DNA from: Seleniivibrio sp.
Lineage (GTDB): Bacteria; Chrysiogenota; Deferribacteres; Deferribacterales; Geovibrionaceae
Assembly: GCF_021209385.1 (NCBI RefSeq)
Contig: NZ_JAJOIL010000024.1
Span: 1-64,000 of the forward strand
Length of the DNA: 64,000 bases
Reading direction: 5' to 3'
The position numbers and the translations under genes are program-made. Under the pieces are notes generated by a model. That model searched no databases. It had not been told where the DNA came from and worked only from the letters and a program-made list of their open reading frames with translations. The number at the start of each line of letters is the position of its first letter. Position 1 is the first letter of the stretch. Positions 52,931 through 62,524 of this stretch are shown here, piece after piece.

Positions 52931-54916
52931 ATGACACAAAACAGGGAAAAGCTCAGGCGATATTATTTTCTGACAACCTTTGCCGTGATCGCAGTGATAA
53001 TCATGTCCATAGCCGTTGGTTTTGTCATCGAAGAACACAGCAACTTTGAAAAAGCTATACGGACAAACAAGCAAAACCTGATGGACAGCAAGAAGATGAC
53101 CATTAAAGGGATAGTGGACAGCGTCGCTCAGCAGGTTCAGCTTGTAATAAAGGAATCCCAGAACAATCTTGAAACACGCATTAACGAAAGACTGAACCTC
53201 GCATACTCCGCTGCAAAGGCAGCCTATGCCGCGGCACGGAGTGAAAACCATGCAAGACAAGATATCAAAGCTACCCTCGCAGGAATGAAGTGGGGTAAAA
53301 ACAGTGTCTTCATCTTTGATATGGACGGCAATATTATAAGCATGCCTAATCAGAAGTCTCTGGAAGGCAAAAACATTCTGGGAAGCCCCAATGCCAAGCC
53401 CAGACAGGAGATGATTGAGGCGCTGAAACGGCTGAAATATTCCGACACAACAGAATTTGAAGTCGAATGGACAAAACCGGACGGAACCCTATCTCCATCA
53501 AAACACATTATGCTCCGCAGATTTAAACCGCTTAACTGGGTAATAGGTTACGGCGAATACTATGACGAATTCATCGTTGAGGTTCAGAAAAAACTGATAG
53601 CCCAGCTTGAATCCATTCAACTGCCTGAAGACGGCTATATCTTTATGAGCGACTACACAGGTATGTCGCTGACCAAACCCGCAAGAAACAAATTCATGCT
53701 GAATGTTCAGGATTTTAACGGAAAATTCATCGTTCAGGATATGATAAAACTCGCAAAAAACGGAGGCGGCTTTTATGAATATGTCATGCCTCCTTTCCCC
53801 GGAATGAAACCGGAGAAAAAACTCAGCTACGTCACCAACATAAAAGGCTGGAACTGGTACATCGGCACCGGAATTTATCTTACGGATTTCGAGAACGAGT
53901 ACAATCACAGAATGACCGACGAAAAAAAGAATTCCACAAAAGAACTGATGGTGGTTCTTCTGCTTCTCGCGGCTGTTCTTGCTCTTGCGGGTGTCATAAC
54001 ATTCGTAATGTCGAACCGTATGCAAAAACTGATCGACAGACACAATCTGGAGATAAAGCGCAAAAATGAAGAGCTCAGATCTCTTAACATTACACTCGAA
54101 TCAAAAGTTGCGGAAAAAACAGTCGAACTTACACTGCTCAACGCATCACTTGAAAAACGGGTCAAAGATGAAACTGAAAAAAACCGCGAACAGGAGCATA
54201 TTATGTTCCAGCAGGGCAGACTTGCCGCAATGGGCGAGATGCTGTCAAACATTGCCCACCAGTGGCGGCAGCCGCTGAACAATATAGGACTTTATATTCA
54301 GGACATTCAGGATGCTCAGGATGCCGGAGAACTTTCAAGTGAATATCTGGACAAATCGGTACACACCTGTCTGGATATAATACAGCACATGTCTGCCACC
54401 ATTGATAATTTCCGCGATTTTTTCAAGCCGGATAAAGATAAGATACTTTTTGACGTCAACGACTGCATAAAACAGAGCCTCACACTTCTTAGAGCCGGAA
54501 TTGAAAACAGCCACATAGAGATACGGACAGAACTTGAAACATGCGGAAAAACAAAAGGAGTTCCGGGTGAATACTCACAGGTGCTGGTGAATATCATCAC
54601 CAACGCCAAAGATGCACTCATAGAAAACAAGGTACGAAACCCATGCATAACAATACGAAGCCACTCAGAGAACCAGATAGCCGTGGTTTCAATTGAAGAC
54701 AACGGCACAGGAATACCCGACAGCATAGCCGAAAAGATATTCGAGCCTTACTTCACAACAAAAGGCGAAGGCAAAGGCACAGGTATAGGGCTTTATTTTT
54801 CAAAGATCATCATAGAAAAAAACATGGGCGGAAAGATAACCTTTGAAAGTTCAAAACGCGGAGTAACTTTCCACATCTCCCTGCCGGAAGCCGACAGGGA
54901 CACAACCTATCTGTAG
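52931..54916 (+). CDS. Histidine kinase with double Cache sensor
   Basis: A membrane-bound sensor kinase, 661 residues. Membrane segment 1 at about 12-33 and segment 2 at about 338-365 enclose a large periplasmic sensor with two Cache-like units (KWGKNSVFIFDMDGNII..., and EDGYIFMSDYTGMSLTKPAR..., WYIGTGIYL). A coiled coil follows (about 370-430), then the H-box NIAHQWRQPLNNI and the ATPase domain (NIITNAKDALIENK, DNGTGIPD, GKGTGIGLYFSKI). The H-box is the same type as in the kinase at 21369. No response regulator gene is next to it. The last ten bases overlap the convergent cupin gene. Confidence 0.93.
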   Translation: MTQNREKLRRYYFLTTFAVIAVIIMSIAVGFVIEEHSNFEKAIRTNKQNLMDSKKMTIKGIVDSVAQQVQLVIKESQNNLETRINERLNLAYSAAKAAYAAARSENHARQDIKATLAGMKWGKNSVFIFDMDGNIISMPNQKSLEGKNILGSPNAKPRQEMIEALKRLKYSDTTEFEVEWTKPDGTLSPSKHIMLRRFKPLNWVIGYGEYYDEFIVEVQKKLIAQLESIQLPEDGYIFMSDYTGMSLTKPARNKFMLNVQDFNGKFIVQDMIKLAKNGGGFYEYVMPPFPGMKPEKKLSYVTNIKGWNWYIGTGIYLTDFENEYNHRMTDEKKNSTKELMVVLLLLAAVLALAGVITFVMSNRMQKLIDRHNLEIKRKNEELRSLNITLESKVAEKTVELTLLNASLEKRVKDETEKNREQEHIMFQQGRLAAMGEMLSNIAHQWRQPLNNIGLYIQDIQDAQDAGELSSEYLDKSVHTCLDIIQHMSATIDNFRDFFKPDKDKILFDVNDCIKQSLTLLRAGIENSHIEIRTELETCGKTKGVPGEYSQVLVNIITNAKDALIENKVRNPCITIRSHSENQIAVVSIEDNGTGIPDSIAEKIFEPYFTTKGEGKGTGIGLYFSKIIIEKNMGGKITFESSKRGVTFHISLPEADRDTTYL

Positions 54917-55224
54917 TCTTCACGCACAGGGTAAAACACATCAAGAAGCTCGCACTCGGTTATAGCCCTGCCCTTATGAGAAACGCCTGACGGGATCATC
55001 GCAACATCGCTGTGGGTGAGCACCTTAACCTCATCACCGACAGTAAGCTCAAACACGCCGTTTATCAGTTTTGTCATCTGCTCGTGAGGATGCGAATGTT
55101 CCGGAAGCTCCGAGCCGGGCTCAAAACGCCACAGTGACATGGTCATGTTGTCCGAATGGACAAAACGGGCTTTAGCCCCTTTGAACATTTCTTTTTCGAG
55201 TTTTTCTGTATCTATAAAAGACAT
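54907..55224 (-). CDS. Cupin-domain protein
   Basis: A 105-residue single-domain cupin. The metal-binding motif 1 is seen in ELPEHSHPHEQMTKLINGVFEL and motif 2 in VAMIPSGVSHKG. Small cupins of this kind (pectin-degradation/AraC-arm-like) have diverse roles; none can be assigned here. AGGAGG precedes the start. Confidence 0.88.
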   Translation of the reverse strand: MSFIDTEKLEKEMFKGAKARFVHSDNMTMSLWRFEPGSELPEHSHPHEQMTKLINGVFELTVGDEVKVLTHSDVAMIPSGVSHKGRAITECELLDVFYPVREDYR

Positions 55225-55394
55225 TTTGCCTCCTAATTTACAATTTTAGCAAAAATTCACGTTTATGAATTATAAAAAAACTACCATTTTTAGTATATTC
55301 TACACTATTCTGAAAATAAACTAACAGATTTATTTACATTAAAGATTATATAGGTTAATATTTTTTGTTATTTTATTCATTTTCAGGAGTCACA

Positions 55395-57041
55395 ATGAGT
55401 CAGTCAAAATCTAACCATTTGATGGCGAAGGTCATATTCGTCCTTTTATTACAGGGCTTCACAGCTCTTCTTATCTTCTGGTTTAACTACAGTAAAATCT
55501 CTCAGGCATTAAAAATGGAGCCGGAAACGGCAAAAGCAATGCTTGAAGATTCTTCCGGCACAGTTCTGACGTTTTCAATCGGTCTGCTCATCTTCGGTCT
55601 TATCATTGCATCAGTGGTTGCACTTTTTTTCCATGGATCATATTCCAACGGTGTCAGTAACATATCAAATGTTTTGAAAAGTGTAAAGGGAGGAGATCTC
55701 AGAATCAGAGTTGATGAAAAAACCGCGCAGGCAATGCCGGAGCTGGGGGAATCCATTAACTCTGCTGTTGAAGATTTCGAGACAACAATAGCAAGCTTCG
55801 GATTTGCATCAAACAACATTAAAAGTGCTTCCAAGAACCTGATGGAAATATATACCAGCGTCGGGCACAGGATAAGCATCGTGAACGATAACGTGGTAAG
55901 CGTAAGCTCTGCCGCGGAGGAACTCACCTCCACCGGTTACAGCGTGCTTGAGAAATGCCGTACATCCTTTGAAAGCATCCGCAAATGCAACGAGGATGTG
56001 ATTAAAGGTAAAAACATAGTTTCCAAGAGCAAACAGAGCATGGAGGAGATAGCGGGAAGCATAAACTCCATTGTTGACGTTGTTTCCGGATTTCAGAAGC
56101 AGTCGCAGGAGATCGGACAGATAGTTATCTCCATCAACGATATTGCGGAGCAAACAAATATGCTGGCACTCAACGCGGCGATAGAAGCGGCAAGAGCAGG
56201 CGAACACGGCAAAGGTTTCGCTGTTGTTGCCGACGAAGTCCGTAAGCTGGCAGGCAAGACATCCGAATCCACAAAAAAGATAGAGGACGTCATCAAAGAG
56301 CTCCAGACGCGCATCAAAACAGTTTCCGAATCGGTTCAAAGCTCTGTTGATATGGTTGAAAAAGGCATAGAACTCTCAACCGTATCCGTTGCGTCCATCG
56401 ACGCAATAGACAGCAATATACAGCACGTTTCCCAGCAGATAGAGGGTATCGTGCACTCAAAAGAGGAAGAATCGCTTGCGCTGGCAGACGTTACAAAAAG
56501 CACAACCGAAATAAGCTCTGAAACATCTGAGATAGTTACAACAGTGGAAGAATCGTTCAGCGCCGGACAAAACCTTGTGGATCTGGCAGAGGGACTTGGC
56601 GGAAAGGTTAAAAAATACAAATCTGACAAGATGAACGTATATATGCCATGGAGCAGTGACCTTGAGCTTGGCATAAAGGTTTTCGATGATCAGCATAAAA
56701 AACTCATCGAACTCATCAACCTGCTTTACGATGCCATCCGCGACAACAAGGTCAGATCGACCATCGACAGAATACTCAACGAACTTGTATCATACACGGT
56801 TTACCACTTCAACACAGAAGAGGAAGCGTTCAAAAAATACGGCTATCCCGATTTCCCAAAGCACAGAGAGATACATGAGAACCTGAAAAAGACCGTCGGA
56901 GAGGTCAAAGCAAAACTTGATTCCGGCAAAGAAGTCATCGGGTTCAACATCATCTCTTTCCTTGAGAACTGGGTGAAAAACCACATCATGGTGGAAGACA
57001 AGAAATACGCACCCTTCCTTAAAAAGAACGGCATGGAATAA
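55395..57041 (+). CDS. Chemoreceptor with C-terminal bacteriohaemerythrin domain
   Basis: A 548-residue methyl-accepting protein with two membrane segments (about 10-30 and 58-80) joined by a short periplasmic loop of about 28 residues, so it has no periplasmic sensor. HAMP-like and signalling domains follow ([26 protein letters not shown]). Residues about 415-548 are a bacteriohaemerythrin: [34 protein letters not shown] and [10 protein letters not shown] carry the di-iron His and carboxylate ligands. As in DcrH of Desulfovibrio it should sense O2 (or NO) directly in the cytoplasm. The start at 55395 has AGGAG five bases upstream. A terminator follows. Confidence 0.94.
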   Translation: MSQSKSNHLMAKVIFVLLLQGFTALLIFWFNYSKISQALKMEPETAKAMLEDSSGTVLTFSIGLLIFGLIIASVVALFFHGSYSNGVSNISNVLKSVKGGDLRIRVDEKTAQAMPELGESINSAVEDFETTIASFGFASNNIKSASKNLMEIYTSVGHRISIVNDNVVSVSSAAEELTSTGYSVLEKCRTSFESIRKCNEDVIKGKNIVSKSKQSMEEIAGSINSIVDVVSGFQKQSQEIGQIVISINDIAEQTNMLALNAAIEAARAGEHGKGFAVVADEVRKLAGKTSESTKKIEDVIKELQTRIKTVSESVQSSVDMVEKGIELSTVSVASIDAIDSNIQHVSQQIEGIVHSKEEESLALADVTKSTTEISSETSEIVTTVEESFSAGQNLVDLAEGLGGKVKKYKSDKMNVYMPWSSDLELGIKVFDDQHKKLIELINLLYDAIRDNKVRSTIDRILNELVSYTVYHFNTEEEAFKKYGYPDFPKHREIHENLKKTVGEVKAKLDSGKEVIGFNIISFLENWVKNHIMVEDKKYAPFLKKNGME

Positions 57042-57049
57042 CACAAGGA

Positions 57050-57078
57050 AGCCCGCTCATCTGAGCGGGCTTTTTTTT
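57050..57078 (+). terminator. Rho-independent terminator of the haemerythrin chemoreceptor gene
   Basis: A 9-bp perfect stem (57050-57058 with 57063-57071) and a four-base loop, then eight T. Confidence 0.93.
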
Positions 57079-57091
57079 ATGATGTTCAAAC

Positions 57092-57171
57092 AGATCGCTT
57101 CGTCACTTGCGTTCCTCGCGAAGACGTATGTTTCCGCAATCGCTGTTTCGATGCGAGCAGTACAAGGCGGA
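57092..57171. repeat. REP-like repeat, type 1 arm, with CGAGCAGT unit
   Basis: A type 1 arm (57092-57125, AGATCGCTTCGTC to CTCGCGAAGAC) and then CGAGCAGTACAAGGCGGA (57154-57171), which also occurs at 11033-11050 with one difference. The remaining bases up to 57314 contain short repeats of the same style but no gene. Confidence 0.6.
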
Positions 57172-57314
57172 GTCTATTGTACAGCAGTTAAGTTTCCGGC
57201 AAGATGCGAGTTATGCAAGGAAACTGTCATAATACGAGCAAAAGCGTACTTACGCTGTACGTGTTGCGAGTGAGTGACTGTTGACGCCGCAGAACGAAGT
57301 ATATTGACGGAAAC

Positions 57315-58259
57315 CTAGGGGTTGATCATGGGAATGTAGATACTAAACGTCGTCCCCATCCCCACCGTAGACTGCACCTCAATACGTCCCTTATGTTTTT
57401 CCGTTATCTCTTTCGCTATGACCAGCCCAAGCCCCGTACCTCTGTTCTTCGTTGTGAAGAACGGTGTAAAAAGCTTTGTAAGGGTCTCTTCCGGTATTCC
57501 TGAACCGGTGTCGCTTATGGATATCTTCATCATAGGAACAGCCTGTCCGCTCGCCTTGCACACATATTTTATGGTGGGATCAAGTCCTATGTGCAGAGCA
57601 ACCTGCCCTGTGCGCTGTGCTTCACAGGCGTTTTTGAGGATGTTGTTCACCGCCATGAAAAGCTTCTTCTTATCTGCATAAAGTGAGCTTAAATTAGGCT
57701 CCACCTGAACGGAAAGCTTTATGTCGGGAAACAGTACTGACAGCGAGTTAAGCATCTCCTCCAGAAAGCTTTTCACTTCAAACTCGGCATATTCGAGAAC
57801 CATTCCCGAAAGCAGTCTGATATTCTGAAGCATATGCTTAATTCTCTGTGTTTCGTTAAGTATTATTCCTGCGCATTTTTTAATATAGTCGTCGGAAGCT
57901 TTCGCAAGAATAAGCTGTGATGTGCCGTCAATGACGGTCAGCGGATTTTTCATCTCATGCTGGAAAGAGCTGATATCAAAAAGCTCTTCAAGGCTGGGAC
58001 GGAACTCGTCAAGTCCGAAAACCAGAATTCTGAGCGGCATTGAAGGGGTTATCACTTTTATACCGAACTCTCTGTGCTGAAGTCTTATGCTGACGTCCCC
58101 AGCGGAAACTCTTTCCGCCAGCATCTTTCTGAAATCCTTGATACCCGCCTCGTAAGCAAGGTGCAGAAGTTTTTCCGCGGCAGGGTTCATATCTGCGACC
58201 CTGCCGTCCTGCAGCTCGAAAAAGGCGATATTCAGGTCATTGACACTGCAATCGCTCAT
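57315..58259 (-). CDS. Soluble PAS-type histidine kinase
   Basis: A 314-residue cytoplasmic kinase without membrane segments. Residues 1-85 form a PAS-like sensor (IAFFELQDGRVADMNPAAEKLL); the H-box is SSFQHEMKNPLTVI (His101) and the ATPase domain has NNILKNACEA, DTGSGIPEE and GTGLGLVIAKEI. No response regulator is adjacent. It is the last gene of the selB-uvrB-PBP1A group, seven bases after the PBP gene, so it may be expressed with cell-wall and repair functions. Confidence 0.9.
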   Translation of the reverse strand: MSDCSVNDLNIAFFELQDGRVADMNPAAEKLLHLAYEAGIKDFRKMLAERVSAGDVSIRLQHREFGIKVITPSMPLRILVFGLDEFRPSLEELFDISSFQHEMKNPLTVIDGTSQLILAKASDDYIKKCAGIILNETQRIKHMLQNIRLLSGMVLEYAEFEVKSFLEEMLNSLSVLFPDIKLSVQVEPNLSSLYADKKKLFMAVNNILKNACEAQRTGQVALHIGLDPTIKYVCKASGQAVPMMKISISDTGSGIPEETLTKLFTPFFTTKNRGTGLGLVIAKEITEKHKGRIEVQSTVGMGTTFSIYIPMINP

Positions 58260-58266
58260 ATATTAA

Positions 58267-60546
58267 TTACTCCGTTATGCTCATCGGGCGGTCATAAGGC
58301 TCGAATGTGAATTCGTCGCTGTACCCGTCCGTGATCTGTTTTGTTTCCGCATCCACACGGAAGTAGGACACGTCCTTTGCAACGGGGAACATTTTTTTAC
58401 CGAACGGCGTGTATATTCTGCCTGTATAACGCAGCCACTGGGGCAAAGCCGCATTTGAACCGGAAGCACCTCTGGGCAGAGCTTTGAAGTCGTCGAAACC
58501 TACCCATGAACCTGTAACAAGGTCTGACATGAAACCTACGAACCATGTGTCCTTGCTGTCGTTTGTTGTGCCTGTCTTGCCGCCGACAACGCGGGGAATG
58601 GCGAGTGCGCGTCTGCCCGTGCCGTGGTCAACAACGTTTATGAGTGTGTCCGTTATTATCTGTGCAGTACTCTCTTTTATAACCGGAATGGATTCCGAAG
58701 GCTCAAATTCTTCAACTTTTTTACCATCCGGATACACAATCTTTGTCACGCAATAGGGTTTGTGTCTGACACCCATGTTGGGGAAAACACTGAATCCATA
58801 AACCATTTCCTGCAGGGTGACTGAACCGGAACCGATGCTGACCGCAAGCTCTCTGGGCATCTCACCCTCAAGACCGAACTTGCGCGCAAGGTCGATGATC
58901 TTACCTATGCCCACCTGTTCAGCAAGTTTTATGGTAACAAGGTTTCTTGAGTGTGTCAGAGCATCTTTCAGCGTGGTGTTTCCGAAATATTCGCCTGACG
59001 AGTTTCTGGGTTTCCAGACCTCTCCCTCTTCGTTAAGCTGTTTTTCTATGGGTGCGTCGAGTACCTGTGACATCATGTCCATGCCGTTTTCAAGCGCCGC
59101 CGAATAGACTATGGGTTTCAGAAGTGAACCCGCCTGACGTTTCGCCTGATATGCTCTGTTGAACATGGAGCGTCTGTAGTCGAAACCGCCCACCATGGCG
59201 TATATGCCTCCGTCCGCAGGTGATATTGAAAGAATAGCTCCCTCAAGGGGCGGATCCTGTGTCAGAACGTAGCGGTCGTGTTTCTTTTTAACATAGATGA
59301 TGTCGTTATCGTGAAGGATGTCAGCAAAGCTGTTCAGTCTGCCTCTTTTGCCATCAGCGGGGCTTGCCCACCTGCTGTCCTCAAGACGTATCTGGGATTC
59401 CTCGGAAAGCGTGGTTATGTTCGCGGTAGACTGTGTTACTCTCGTAACAAGCGCTCTTTCAAAGCCAAGCTCAGCAAGGTATGTCTTGTCCATATTAAGT
59501 TGTTTGGCAATATCGCCGTTTTCCGGCAGAAATTTTGCGATGGGACCGTAATAGCCTGTCTGCTCGGAAAGCTCCAGCAGGTTTTCTTTAACTGCTTCTT
59601 CCGCTTTAAGCTGCATATCAAGGTCAAGTGTGGTGTATATCGCCATACCGGAGTTGTCGATATCCTCTATATTCTCCACTGTGGTAAGATATTTTTTAAC
59701 GTAATCAACAAAATAGCCGGCAAGAAGGTTTTTCGGAGGCACCTTGTCAACGATAACGGGCATCTCCCTTGCGGCTTCCTTATACTGAGCTTCGGTGATG
59801 TAGCCCACTTCCGCCATGCGGTAAAGGACGTGGTTGCGGCGTTTGATGGATTTATCAAGTCCGAGGTGCGGAGCGTAGATGCCTGGTGCTTTCGGGATAC
59901 CGGCTATCATGGCGCACTCTGCGAGAGTAAGGTCTGCAACGTCCTTTCCGAAATAGTTCTGTGCTGCCGCCTGAACACCGTACGAACCCCTTCCGAAATA
60001 AACCTGATTCAGGTACATCAGAAGTATCTCTTTTTTGGAAAGCGCCTTGTCGATTTTATAGGCAAGTATCTGCTCTTTAACCTTTCTTTTAAGCTTCTTT
60101 TCAGGTGTGAGATAAAGTATCTTAACAAGCTGCTGGGTCAGGGTACTTCCACCCTCAACAACCCTTCCGGCGCGGATGTTTGTAACAAACGCACGCATGA
60201 TACCCATCATGTCAACGCCGCCGTGTTCATAAAAGCGTGCATCCTCAACGGCAACAACTGCATTCTGGAGGTTTTCAGGTATCTGATCCATAGCAACAGG
60301 ATATCTGCGCTCTTCGCCCAGTTCTGCGATCTGCTTACCGTTGCGATCGTATATCATTGTGGGCATTTTATATTTATAGTTTTTCAGTTCCTCTGTCGAG
60401 GGGAGTTCGCGGCTCATCATAAAGAAATAGATAACAAGGCTGAGCGCGCCGACAAAACATATGGCGAGCATTGCAAGTCCGGCGGCAATGACTATCTGCC
60501 CCGCCGTAAGGCTTTTCAGGTCGAACTGTTTAAAATTAAATTTCAT
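58267..60546 (-). CDS. Penicillin-binding protein 1A (bifunctional transglycosylase/transpeptidase)
   Basis: An inner-membrane enzyme that polymerises and cross-links peptidoglycan; 759 residues. One membrane anchor at about 18-42, then the GT51 transglycosylase domain (VEDARFYEHGGVDMMGIMRAF, EGGSTLTQQLVK) and the transpeptidase with SxxK in AGSLLKPIVYSAAL, SRN in LTHSRNLVT and KTG in VGGKTGTTNDSKDTWF. The C-terminus is short. It lies seven bases after uvrB and seven before the kinase gene. Confidence 0.96.
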   Translation of the reverse strand: MKFNFKQFDLKSLTAGQIVIAAGLAMLAICFVGALSLVIYFFMMSRELPSTEELKNYKYKMPTMIYDRNGKQIAELGEERRYPVAMDQIPENLQNAVVAVEDARFYEHGGVDMMGIMRAFVTNIRAGRVVEGGSTLTQQLVKILYLTPEKKLKRKVKEQILAYKIDKALSKKEILLMYLNQVYFGRGSYGVQAAAQNYFGKDVADLTLAECAMIAGIPKAPGIYAPHLGLDKSIKRRNHVLYRMAEVGYITEAQYKEAAREMPVIVDKVPPKNLLAGYFVDYVKKYLTTVENIEDIDNSGMAIYTTLDLDMQLKAEEAVKENLLELSEQTGYYGPIAKFLPENGDIAKQLNMDKTYLAELGFERALVTRVTQSTANITTLSEESQIRLEDSRWASPADGKRGRLNSFADILHDNDIIYVKKKHDRYVLTQDPPLEGAILSISPADGGIYAMVGGFDYRRSMFNRAYQAKRQAGSLLKPIVYSAALENGMDMMSQVLDAPIEKQLNEEGEVWKPRNSSGEYFGNTTLKDALTHSRNLVTIKLAEQVGIGKIIDLARKFGLEGEMPRELAVSIGSGSVTLQEMVYGFSVFPNMGVRHKPYCVTKIVYPDGKKVEEFEPSESIPVIKESTAQIITDTLINVVDHGTGRRALAIPRVVGGKTGTTNDSKDTWFVGFMSDLVTGSWVGFDDFKALPRGASGSNAALPQWLRYTGRIYTPFGKKMFPVAKDVSYFRVDAETKQITDGYSDEFTFEPYDRPMSITE

Positions 60547-60553
60547 ATATCCT

Positions 60554-62524
60554 CTATTTCACTGAAAGCTCAAACAGCATATCGCGTATCTTCGCCGCCT
60601 TTTCAAATTCAAGGTTTTTGGCGTGTTCCTGCATCTGCTTTTTGAGTTTATCCATATCTTTTTCTTTATTTCCCGATAATGTTATACCCATATCTGTGTC
60701 AATATCAACCGTTACATAATCCTTTTCGTAAATAGATTCAAGAATGTTTGATATCTCATTTTTAACAGACTGGGGTGTGATGCCGTTTTCTTCGTTATAT
60801 TTCTGCTGTTTCGCGCGCCTGCGTGCGGTTTCATCAATCGCAACCTGCATCGAACGGGTTATTGTATCCGCATAGAATATAGCACGTCCGTTAACGTTAC
60901 GCGCAGCACGTCCGACAGTCTGGATAAGTGCCTTCGACGAACGGAGAAATCCTTCCTTGTCCGCATCCAGCACAGCGACCAGTGCAACTTCCGGCAGATC
61001 GAGACCCTCGCGCAGAAGGTTGATCCCCACCAGAACGTCAAACTCGCCCATTCTGAGCGACCGCAGAATCTTTATACGCTCTATAGTGTCTATGTCCGAG
61101 TGCAGGTATTTCACCCGAACGCCCATTCCGTCGTAATATTTGGTAAGTTCCTCCGACATGCGCTTGGTGAGCGTGGTCACAAGAACTCTGCCGCCCTCCG
61201 CCGTGACCTTCACAACTTCCGCATAAAGATCGTCCACCTGACTTCTGGACGGGCGGATATCTATGGGCGGGTCGATGAGACCAGTGGGGCGGATGATCTG
61301 TTCGGCAAGAAGCCCCTGAGAATCGTTTATCTCATATTCGTCGGGTGTTGCGGACACATACATAACACGATGCACCCGTTCACGGAACTCCTCAAATTTA
61401 AGGGGTCTGTTGTCCAAAGCGGCAGGCAGACGGAAACCGAACTCCACAAGCGTCGTTTTGCGGCTTCTGTCGCCGTTGTACATCCCGCGTATCTGCGGAA
61501 CGGTCATGTGTGATTCGTCTATAATGACCAGCGCATCCTTTGGGAGATAGCTGAGAAGTGTCGGCGGAGCATCGCCCGGCTTGCGGTTCTCGAAAAATCT
61601 GGAATAGTTCTCAATGCCGCTGCAATATCCCGTCTCCATTATCATTTCAATGTCATACATGGTTCTCTGGGTAAGCCTCTGGCTCTCCAGAATCTTCTGC
61701 TCGTTGTCCAGCTGTGTGGTGCGAACCGCAAGTTCGCTCTTAATCTGCGCTATTGCATCGTCGCGGCTCACCGCTGTGGTGACATAGTGGGTGTTGGGAT
61801 AGATAGCTATCTTCGGTCTGTTGCGGATGGTCTTGCCCGTCAGCGGATCAAATTCAGAAATTCTATCCACTTCGTCCCCGAAAAACTCTATGCGGTATGC
61901 AACGCTGTCCTCATGGGCGGGAAAAACCTCAAGGGTGTCACCCTTCATGCGATATGTGCCGCGGTGAAAGTCGTAATCGTTTCGGTCGTACTGAATCTCC
62001 ACCAGTTTCGCAAGGATGCTGTCAATCTCCACCGTATCGTTCACTTCAAGCACCACAAGCATACCGGAATACGCTTCAGGAGAACCGAGACCGTAGATGC
62101 AGGAGACAGACGCTACAATAACGACGTCGCGGCGTTCCAGAAGGCTTCTGGTGGCGCTGTGGCGCAGTTTGTCGATATCCTCGTTAATGGATGAGTCCTT
62201 CTCTATGAAAGTATCCGTCTGCGGTTTATACGCTTCCGGCTGGTAGTAATCGTAATAACTGACGAAATACTCCACGGCGTTTTCAGGAAAGAACTTTTTG
62301 AATTCACCGTAAAGCTGTGCAGCGAGGGTCTTGTTATGGGCGATTATGAGCGTAGGAACGTTCAGTGCCTGAATGACGTTCGCCATGGTGTATGTCTTTC
62401 CTGAACCTGTAACGCCAAGAAGCACCTGCGCGTCTGCACCGTCATTGTAGTTTTCCACAAGCTGGCGCACTGCCTCCGGCTGGTCGCCAGCCATCCGGTA
62501 TTCTGAAACTAGTTTAAAACTCAT
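60554..62524 (-). CDS. uvrB: UvrABC excinuclease subunit B
   Basis: The damage-verification helicase-like subunit of nucleotide excision repair, 656 residues. Walker A is [17 protein letters not shown], the beta-hairpin reads [13 protein letters not shown], the DESH box is in [13 protein letters not shown], and motif VI in QTVGRAARN. The UVR domain ends the protein. It overlaps selB by four bases. Confidence 0.98.
   Translation of the reverse strand: MSFKLVSEYRMAGDQPEAVRQLVENYNDGADAQVLLGVTGSGKTYTMANVIQALNVPTLIIAHNKTLAAQLYGEFKKFFPENAVEYFVSYYDYYQPEAYKPQTDTFIEKDSSINEDIDKLRHSATRSLLERRDVVIVASVSCIYGLGSPEAYSGMLVVLEVNDTVEIDSILAKLVEIQYDRNDYDFHRGTYRMKGDTLEVFPAHEDSVAYRIEFFGDEVDRISEFDPLTGKTIRNRPKIAIYPNTHYVTTAVSRDDAIAQIKSELAVRTTQLDNEQKILESQRLTQRTMYDIEMIMETGYCSGIENYSRFFENRKPGDAPPTLLSYLPKDALVIIDESHMTVPQIRGMYNGDRSRKTTLVEFGFRLPAALDNRPLKFEEFRERVHRVMYVSATPDEYEINDSQGLLAEQIIRPTGLIDPPIDIRPSRSQVDDLYAEVVKVTAEGGRVLVTTLTKRMSEELTKYYDGMGVRVKYLHSDIDTIERIKILRSLRMGEFDVLVGINLLREGLDLPEVALVAVLDADKEGFLRSSKALIQTVGRAARNVNGRAIFYADTITRSMQVAIDETARRRAKQQKYNEENGITPQSVKNEISNILESIYEKDYVTVDIDTDMGITLSGNKEKDMDKLKKQMQEHAKNLEFEKAAKIRDMLFELSVK

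Noticed and set aside
59278-60645. A 455-codon plus-strand frame opposite the PBP1A gene
   Set aside because: Shadow of a well-supported penicillin-binding protein; no domain and odd composition.
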